From assembly GCA_027943335.1 (NCBI GenBank), contig BSBK01002798.1, positions 62,001 to 126,000 of the forward strand: a stretch of 64,000 bases of DNA, written 5' to 3'. The notes below the pieces were generated by a model. That model searched no databases. It was not told the origin of the DNA and worked only from the letters and a program-made list of their open reading frames with translations. This document shows positions 55,506 through 64,000 of the stretch, one piece after another (the stretch's first letter is position 1; the number at the start of each line of letters is the position of its first letter). The DNA is from Chamaecyparis obtusa. Taxonomy: Eukaryota > Streptophyta > Pinopsida > Cupressales > Cupressaceae. The translations under genes were made by a program, and so were the position numbers.

Positions 55506-55884
55506 CCCTCCCTTAAGATGAACTTTAGGAGAAGCAAAAAAACTTTTAAAAAAATAGAAAGAAAATGGGTCCCGACAATAAAATGCTTGATCAGGTACCA
55601 AGTACAAAAGAGAGTCTCTGTAAAAGAGGAGAAATAGAGAAAATCACATGGGAAAAACTCTACTCCAAAAAAAGAAGAAGACTAGTCTAAAGGACTGAAG
55701 AAGCCTCCAAAACTAAGAATGTTCTAAAAAATAGGAACAAGGATGAACATGTAGAACATCATTGAAGAAAGAAGCTGCAAATGTTGTCAAGAAGTAATTG
55801 TTGATATGAAGATCCTCCACTGAAATAGAACATGATCATGTAAAAAAGATTTTAATCTACATGAGTGCCCTCGAATGACACTAC

Positions 55885-56430
55885 TCAAATTAGGAGGCAA
55901 AAAAAGGCAAATAACCGAAGTCGAAGATAAAGAATATTGTAATCTACACGAGTGCCCTCAATTGACACTACTCGAATCAGGAGCAAACACTTGAAATCAA
56001 ATATACAAATGGCATAAAAATACCAAAGTCCGAAGAGTTGATCAATCAAAGATGGAAGAATGCTTCCAATAATAGGAAAGAAAGAGTGTCCATATGGTAA
56101 ATGATCCATCTCACCAAAATACATAGGTACCCATCCACTGCATCCACCTAGTACACAAGAACAAATACTGAATACATAGCTCACTCCATCGAACCAAGGA
56201 AGAATATGAACCAATAGTAGAAACCCCCCCATAATGCTAACAATGGAGAGGTGATAGGTACATTGAAAAAGACATCCAATATGAACTGCATGATGTTCAG
56301 AAGAACCATGAATATAGAAGGTGCAGAGAGAGTACAAACACAAATAGAGATACCTAAAGCTAATTTCATTGGAGGAATGCTCACGTGATAAAGGTATATG
56401 GAAAAAAAGGCAAAACATCAAACCCCCCAT
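55885..56430 (-). CDS. 181-residue hydrophobic ORF inside the non-autonomous LTR element
   Basis: The longest frame in the element interior, on the element strand. It is rich in Phe, Leu, Ile, Cys and Tyr with several hydrophobic stretches (GGLMFCLFFHIPL, MGGFLLLVHILPWF, SYVFSICSCVLGG). I recognise no domain, and it does not resemble gag. Its composition mirrors purine-rich DNA read backwards, so it may be a chance frame in non-coding filler. Without conservation in other copies I would not accept it as a gene. Confidence 0.2.
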   Translation of the reverse strand: MGGLMFCLFFHIPLSREHSSNEISFRYLYLCLYSLCTFYIHGSSEHHAVHIGCLFQCTYHLSIVSIMGGFLLLVHILPWFDGVSYVFSICSCVLGGCSGWVPMYFGEMDHLPYGHSFFPIIGSILPSLIDQLFGLWYFYAICIFDFKCLLLIRVVSIEGTRVDYNILYLRLRLFAFFCLLI

Positions 56431-57512
56431 GGCACTTTATAATTGAGTGTGAGTACAAAGAGCACGAACATGTGCAAGATCTCATACATGCAATAGAATG
56501 ACACTTTATCTCACTACGTGTGCATAAAAGAATGCTACAAAAATGATGTATACATTGCTCAAAGAAGAGAAAAAGGTTGCTAAAACAAAAGAACAGTCAA
56601 AGAAGAGTCATCCCCTACAGGGAAGAGATCCTAGGACCTAAAACATCAAAGATATTCACTATAGTGTAGAAATGCAAAAAATTGAATAAAATATGCTTGG
56701 AGAAGAATATGGAAAAATGACTCACAACACTAGAAAGTTCACAGAACAAGTTTTCCAACGATATATCATTTTTCCAAAACGGAGTCTGGATGCGCAAGAT
56801 ATGGCTCCCAGAGTGCAAAAAGGAATTTTTGGCTTTGACAAAAAAAACACCATAAAAAAAGAAAAATCAGAAATTCAAACCTTTGAATCTAGATAGAGCT
56901 CAAAAAGAGTTTTCCAACAATATCTTGTTTGCTCGATTTCAACACCATATGTGAAAGTTATGGGCAAAAAACCAAAAGCTGCTCTTTATAACAATAGAAT
57001 CAAAGGGATTGACGGGTTGATGGCCGTCAATTTTTTTCGCATGGATGATGATGCTAGTACTTGTACATGTAGTCATACCAACATGCACATGCAATGTACT
57101 TCCAAAAAGGTACACATGATTTTTTTAAAAAGTTTGCATGCTTGTTTTAAAACATTTTTAGGAGAAACTTTTGTAAAAAAAAAAAGATAAGACACAATTT
57201 TTTTATTAAAAACCTATTTTTGCTGGTTTTTTTTGCTCACATGCATCGAGAAGTGTGCCAGGGTTGTATGGCCTTGGTGCAATTTTTTTTTGTCCCAAAA
57301 TGCAAAGTTGTCCAAATTAGACAAATTATATATGGAGATGGGGGTTCTTCGGCACTATGAACGCAACATTGAGGTCCGTTTGAGCCTAAAGTGACCAAAA
57401 AAAGAGGTACCCCCAGATCTGACAAAAAATCCTCTAAAAATTGCAGATCAGGCGGACAAGGTTGAATCGTGGGAAGAGAACGGGGGCATGGAGATCTAAA
57501 GCTCTAATACCA

Positions 57513-57907
57513 TGTTGGAGCTGATAAGAAAACAACTCATAACTCCTAAGAATACCTGCATGCAAACACCTATCACAGAAAGAGAGAGAAGCAAGAAGCT
57601 ATAGAGGCTTGAATGCATTAATCCATGAGAAAGGAGACATCCTTGATGTGCAAAAACAAAATTTGCAGCAATAACAATGAAATATTATTGTGTTGAATGA
57701 TGTAAAGAATACAAAGGAGATCAATCCTTATAAAGGAGATATGAAACCCTAAAAGGGTGGAGAAACCTAGTTTGCATTATAATAATTAATAAAATAATTA
57801 ATTACTTTATGCCAAAGTTTAGTTTAAGTAATAAAGAGATAATAAGTGACTTAGTAATTAAATTAACATGATTTAATTAATAAGTAAAATGACTTATTAC
57901 TTTAACA
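57513..57907 (-). repeat. 5' LTR of the non-autonomous element
   Basis: 395 bp, the same length as the other LTR; followed on the minus strand by the primer-binding site. Confidence 0.88.
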
Positions 57908-58138
57908 AATAATGTATGAGCATGCATCCAAGAGAAGGCATGTACATGGTCGATGATGGATATAAAAGGGACATGAAGAATTAAGTGGCCACCCTTCCCT
58001 AATGCAAAAGTGAAACATGTGAACTAGCCCATACACCTAAACACTTGCAATTACGTACTTTTTAATATTTAAATTGGGTAATTTTTTTTACTATTAGATT
58101 ATACATACATTCATGTACATGTGCACACATACACACAT

Positions 58139-58141
58139 AGT

Positions 58142-58183
<42 letters not shown>

Positions 58184-58242
58184 TTGTGTGTATACATATG
58201 TATATGCATATACATATATATTTACACACACACACACAGATA

Positions 58243-58280
<38 letters not shown>
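58139..58280. repeat. Compound microsatellite (GT)n(GA)n...(CA)n(TA)n
   Basis: (TG)n at 58,139-58,166, (AG)n at 58,166-58,183, (CA)n near 58,225 and (AT)n at about 58,248-58,278. Frames on both strands here are repeat artefacts. Confidence 0.92.
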
Positions 58281-58281
<1 letters not shown>

Positions 58282-58520
58282 TATGTTGTATGTTGCATTG
58301 TAGTCCTAAGGCATCCATATCATGCATGTTATGGTGTTGTTACTGAAAAACATGTTTATCTTGAGGATTAGATGTAATGATGGTTAGAAATCAGACTTAA
58401 ATTGTAGATGCAAGTATGGACTGACTAATTATTTCTCGCCAATATTCTAAATTGAAAATCAACTATTTTCAATCATGACGGTGTTGACTAATTCTAGAGG
58501 ACTATTGACAATAATATTGA

Positions 58521-58855
58521 TAACTTTTAGATATTGATTTTTAAAAAATCATATCTCGAGGAAACTCGGGACATGGGTATGCCCATGAAGGAATATACAA
58601 ATCTCGATAAGTATCAAGCCGTGGGTATGCCTACAGAAACTATGTATTTAAAAAATCTCGTCTTTGTACGAGTCGTGGGTATGCCCACGTTATTTTTGTA
58701 TATGGACAGGACCTTTGGTCTCGGGCAAGGCTAGAGGTTTTCTCAACCCCGCTCTTTCCTACCAGCGCCTGTAGCGAGTGAGGTCACACTGTAAAACAAT
58801 TATTTATATTAATAAAAAAACTCTTTAGGGCTTCGGCCTTTTATCGATAAAAAAA
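58521..58855 (+). mobile_element. Short retroelement-like insertion with repeated palindromes
   Basis: About 335 bp bounded by an 11-bp direct repeat AATAATATTGA (58,510-58,520 and 58,856-58,866), and ending in a GGGCTTCGGCC hairpin-like motif plus TTTTATCGATAAAAAAATAA. That is how a 5'-truncated LINE or a SINE ends. The left half holds three copies of GTGGGTATGCCCAC-type palindromes (58,572-58,587, 58,620-58,634, 58,674-58,689). The right half ('ctcgggcaaggctag', 'cctaccagcgcctg') is GC-rich against the surroundings. No A/B boxes seen, so a LINE 3' fragment is more likely than a SINE. Confidence 0.55.
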
Positions 58856-58866
58856 TAATAATATTG

Positions 58867-60640
58867 AATTGTGACATGAATTTATCCTTTCTTGTCAATG
58901 TTCCTTATTACTTTGAGTAGTCCTCTAAAATTACTCAAATGCTTCTATTTTGAAAATCAACTATCACAAATAAATGCATTCACTTTCCAAATTTGGAGGA
59001 ATATATAATGGGGAATTTCTAAGGTAATTTTGCATTACTAATTCATTTATATTTTCAATGAATATCCTTTATATGTGTGTATGAATATATATTTTTTGTA
59101 TGTATGTATATGCACATGTATGTATGTATGTACATAGATATGCATATGTATATTTTCACATGCACATGTATGTATGTATGTGCATATGCATGTATATGCA
59201 TTTACTTTTGCATATCAATATGCATGTATGACTGTGTGCATTGTTCTTCTTGTTTAAGAGTTCATTGTTGTGCATGTAATATCGTAAGAATGATTTGATG
59301 TGAGAATGCTACTACCCCCAATTGTTATAATTTTTTTGTAGGCATGGGAGATGTAGGAGAGGTTCACCTGTTATATACATGTTGGACATATCAATGTAAT
59401 TGTGTTTGTCAACACACCAATTTTTTGGGGGAAATTTGGTTATCTATGTATTAACATTTTTCTAATGATTGGTTTAGTGTAATTGTATATTTGATGTTCT
59501 AATATGTTGATTATGTTTATGCATCACACATTTTTTTATAGACTTCTACGAACTTCTTCAAAAAGAGTAGAAGACAATAACCTTGCACCATAAGTAAAGT
59601 CTTTATGACTTTACTCTGGCAATGACCAAGTAGAGACTCATTTTTTTGTGTATTTGACATTAATTTATTTATTACTTTGTTAAATTGCATGATGACTTCT
59701 ATTGGTTTAGGAGTTCAATGAAAAAAAATTGTTTCATTTTAGTTAACTTATTACTTTGTTGAAATACATGGTGTGTGTGTGTTTAGGACTGCAATGCATT
59801 TTTTATTCTATTGGTTTAGGACTGCAATGTGAAAAAAGTTTTAATTTGAGTTAATTTACTACTTTAATGAAATGTATGATGTATATATAGGTTTTGGATC
59901 ACAATGCATTTTGCATATGCATTTTTGTTATAGTGTTTGTGGTTTGTTCCTACAATGAAATGTATAACATTCTATTGGTTTAGGATTGGATCGGTTTGGG
60001 ACATATGACTTCATTTCCATATATATGTGTACATGTTAAGACTACAATGAAGATTTTTTTTATTTGATTTAATATAGTACAATACTTAAATGCATTGTGT
60101 GTGTGTGTAACTTTACTCTAACAATGACCTAGAAGACACTTTTTCTTGTTTATTTTTTACTTTAATTAATTTATTAACTTACTGAAGTGCATTATACACA
60201 CATACATTAGGTTGAACATCACGTCTGATGTTTTTTTCTTCAGTACATGAAAGAAGATTATCTTCCTTAGGGATTATATTCACTTCATTCGTGAAGTGTA
60301 TTCCACGAGTAACTCTAATAGTTTTCCTTCGTCATGATCTCATTCCCTTTCTACTTTGTGCCATGATTCTTAGTTTACTTGCATAAACATGTTAGTCAAT
60401 AAGAAAAACATTAGGATACACATGTTAGTCAATAACAAAAAGGTAACATAGATGGTTTACAAATATCAACATAAACATCATCATCAACACATACATAAAC
60501 ATTAGCATATCGTAATCAACATAAACATGTTAATCAACAATAGAAACATAATGTGCATGGTTTGGAAGGCTTTGGACTACAATGTAACATACAATGTATA
60601 ATGAGTAAGTGTATACATATATACTTCAACAAATATATAT
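58867..60640. other. AT-rich intergenic DNA with diverged short repeats
   Basis: Contains (ATGT)n-type runs at 59,090-59,230 and a loose ~100-bp repeat at 59,690-60,060 ('ctattggtttaggactgcaatg' and variants at 59,703, 59,811 and 59,970), plus 'catgttagtcaataa.aaa' twice at 60,388-60,440. No gene recognised. Confidence 0.5.
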
Positions 60641-60644
60641 GTGT

Positions 60645-60805
60645 ACATATGGGCTCATTCACATGTTCACGTTTGCATTAGGAAAAGGTCGCCACTTAAT
60701 CCCTCATGTCCCTTTTATGTCCATTGTTAGCCATGTACATGCCTTCTCTTGGAAGCATGTCCAAACATTATGGAACCTTAAAAAACAAAGCTTTCAACAC
60801 ATATG
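60645..60805 (+). repeat. Repeat block X, second plus-strand copy (left part missing)
   Basis: Matches 53,255-53,410 ('gggctcattcacatgttcac', 'gtccaaacattatggaacc', 'gctttcaacacat'). The first ~60 bp of the block are absent. Confidence 0.75.
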
Positions 60806-60999
60806 GGGATTATGTAGGTATGTGAATAATATAGGTATATATGTGTGTATATAATTTTATAGACATATACATAATTATGTATGCATATATATATATATAT
60901 ATAAATTATGCATACATATAAATAATTATGCACATATATATTTACACACTCAACAACATACAAAGAATTATTTTTGTACAAATAAGTATAACATATATA

Positions 61000-62480
<1,481 letters not shown>

Positions 62481-62500
62481 TAAAGATAAAATAGTAATGA

Positions 62501-64000
62501 AAATGAACCAAGAAATTCTCTTTATAAATTCATTCAAATGTGCAAGGTGAATGCATTCATTTGGGGTAGTTGAATTTCAAATTTGAATATTGGTGGAAAA
62601 CATTTGGTCATTTCATACTTGAATCTGCAATCTTAACTCTTGTTGCTTTGAACAATTGGTCATTTCATACTTGCATATGCAATTTATTTCTGATTTCATT
62701 GGATTTGATTTTATAATTTTTTTATTCTTTATTTTTATGTCTATTGGGGAGCCTTACACTAGTTGTTGATGCAGGTACTATTTTTAGATGGAGTTAATGA
62801 ATGTAAAAGTGTAAAGAAGTTTGGGAGAAAGTGCATTTGATGTGATATAAAGTTAATACTTATTTTTTTATTATGTCATTTCAAGGACCAAAAATTGCTC
62901 ACATGTAAATGTAATTTAAGTAAAAAAAGGACTTTTGGGTCACTAACATAGAGTGGTAAATGTAAACATGTAAGTTTTTTTTAAAAAAAATGATTAATTG
63001 ATCTTATTTGTGCAACTAGGTTTTGATGCTAATTACATGAGGACCAGTAGTGGTTCATTTTTATGTTTTTTGTGATCAACTACACATTCAATAAGAACAT
63101 GTATTGGGGGTCAAACAAATATTTTTTGGGTAAATTAAAAGTGTCTAATGACTTGTCTAATTATTTGTTTAGGGGGGGTCGCTATGACAAAAAGTGAGCG
63201 GTCATTGGACCCCGAATCACTATTGGTGCCTTTCAACTACGTATAGGATGTATTCATTTTTTATTAACCCAATAGACTTTTGATGGGATCTTTTTCTCTT
63301 AGAAAGCTTATACATTTTCTTAGGTTTCTTGGGTGTATGCTTAATCTGACAAATGTCATGGCAGTCTTCTCAGTTTTTCTCATGTCTACACCAGGTATCA
63401 TGCTCGAGTCTCCATGGCTACATCATAACCCTTATGGAAACAACATTGGTGGTTTACATCTACACAATAACCCTTGTGGCAACAACACTAACAATTTTCC
63501 ATGAGAGCAAACCGAAAAGGTATATATCTACCACTAGTTGCCAAAACCAACAAACTGAGAAGAGAATTCTTCTTTTCATTCGATCTTAATTTGTGAGAGG
63601 TATTTGTTGTGTCTCATTTAATTCATTAGATTTTTTAAACAAAAACTGTGAATATTATGATTAAGTTGACTTATCAGTATGTCGCTTGTATTTGTGGTAT
63701 TTGATAGGGTTTTTTTGAGGAAAGGGGTAAAGTTTTGGGAAACATTTGTAAAGTTAATTCCTCGTTTCTCACCTTTCTATCAACATGTCTCATTTTATTA
63801 TGTAATATTTGTTTACTTCATTTGATTCTAGCGCAAAGAGATTATTTTTAATCATCAAGCGATTAATGCGCTACATGACTTTTTCAATATAACTGACTTG
63901 TCACTCTAATGTTTATATTTTTTATATTCATTAGGGTTTCATGTAGTACCTCACCCCTAATCTGATTTTATAAATGTTATGATTAGTTTAGGATGATAGA
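62501..64000. other. AT-rich intergenic DNA
   Basis: No gene or element I can support. Frames at 63,280-63,589 have no recognised domain. A GC-richer stretch at 63,176-63,225 ('gggtcgctatgac', 'ttggaccccgaatc') stands out in composition only. Confidence 0.4.

Larger units (their letters stand above)
55111..57907 (-). mobile_element. Non-autonomous LTR retrotransposon (LARD/TRIM-like)
   Basis: Two 395-bp LTRs (55,111-55,505 and 57,513-57,907). On the minus strand they start TGTTA and end CCAACA. Directly after the 5' LTR is a primer-binding site, TGGTATTAGAGC (57,512-57,501 read on the minus strand; one change from TGGTATCAGAGC), and directly before the 3' LTR a polypurine tract, TTAAGGGAGGG. 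TSD: CATAA (55,106-55,110) and AATAA (57,908-57,912), where the unbroken repeat X has CATAA. The 2.0-kb interior has no gag, protease, RT or integrase. Confidence 0.88.
55050..58085 (-). repeat. Repeat block X, inverted copy, split by an LTR element
   Basis: 55,050-55,110 and 57,908-58,085 together form the reverse complement of 53,195-53,410 (for example 'ctaaacacttgcaattac', 'gaagcatgt/catccaagagaaggc'). The join between the two halves is exactly the target site of the 2.8-kb element at 55,111-57,907. Confidence 0.8.

Noticed and set aside
58062..58346. Overlapping frames on both strands
   Set aside because: Products of GT/GA/CA/TA microsatellites.

Overview
The window looks like intergenic DNA from a seed plant with a large, AT-rich, repeat-laden genome. 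A gymnosperm such as a conifer is my best guess, but that is inference from genome style: deeply nested old retrotransposons, solo LTRs, plant L1 LINEs with DUF4283-type ORF1, a plant-type BED/DUF659 hAT transposase and tRNA-derived SINEs. I see no bacterial operons, rRNA or CRISPR. Almost every long reading frame belongs to a mobile element, and nearly all are broken. The one convincing host gene is a small single-pass membrane protein on the minus strand at 52,234-52,605.

Layout. 1-888: AT-rich DNA with a tRNA-derived SINE. 902-7,019: full-length decayed L1 LINE with a perfect 13-bp target-site duplication (TSD). 7,425-8,215: seven-unit tandem array. 8,216-14,700: a ~2.6-kb segment present twice in tandem; the first copy carries a 1.6-kb ORF1-only LINE whose empty site is preserved in the second copy. 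13,990-35,566: one Ty1/Copia element blown up to ~21.6 kb by nested insertions: a Ty3/Gypsy element in its 5' LTR (14,932-19,422), a probable solo LTR between gag and protease (20,718-21,614), a 9.6-kb opposite-strand gag-protease LTR element (21,862-31,450) that itself holds an ORF1-only LINE copy and another solo LTR, and a third ORF1-only LINE copy at the broken end of the 3' LTR (35,566-37,077).

37-46.7 kb: mostly unique-looking DNA with small tandem duplications, a SINE, a 1.1-kb pyrimidine-rich tract and two weak exon candidates. 46,770-50,390: a complete hAT transposon (8-bp TSD, 16-bp TIRs, three-exon transposase) inactivated by a few point changes. 50.4-53.1 kb: low-repeat DNA with the host gene. 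53.1-62.5 kb: a mosaic of inverted and tandem short repeats, interrupted by a 2.8-kb non-autonomous LTR element (55,111-57,907), a short element with repeated palindromes (58,521-58,855) and long AT/GT microsatellites. 62.5-64 kb: AT-rich DNA with nothing I can name.

The observation I rate highest is the set of three independently inserted LINE copies (9.4, 29.0 and 35.6 kb) that encode only ORF1 (DUF4283 plus CCHC knuckle, with a shared C-terminus) and pass directly into the same ~170-200-nt 3' UTR without any ORF2. This is the architecture of mammalian HAL1 (half-L1) elements, here in a plant. Second is a near-identical in-frame 30-residue duplication in the host membrane-protein gene.
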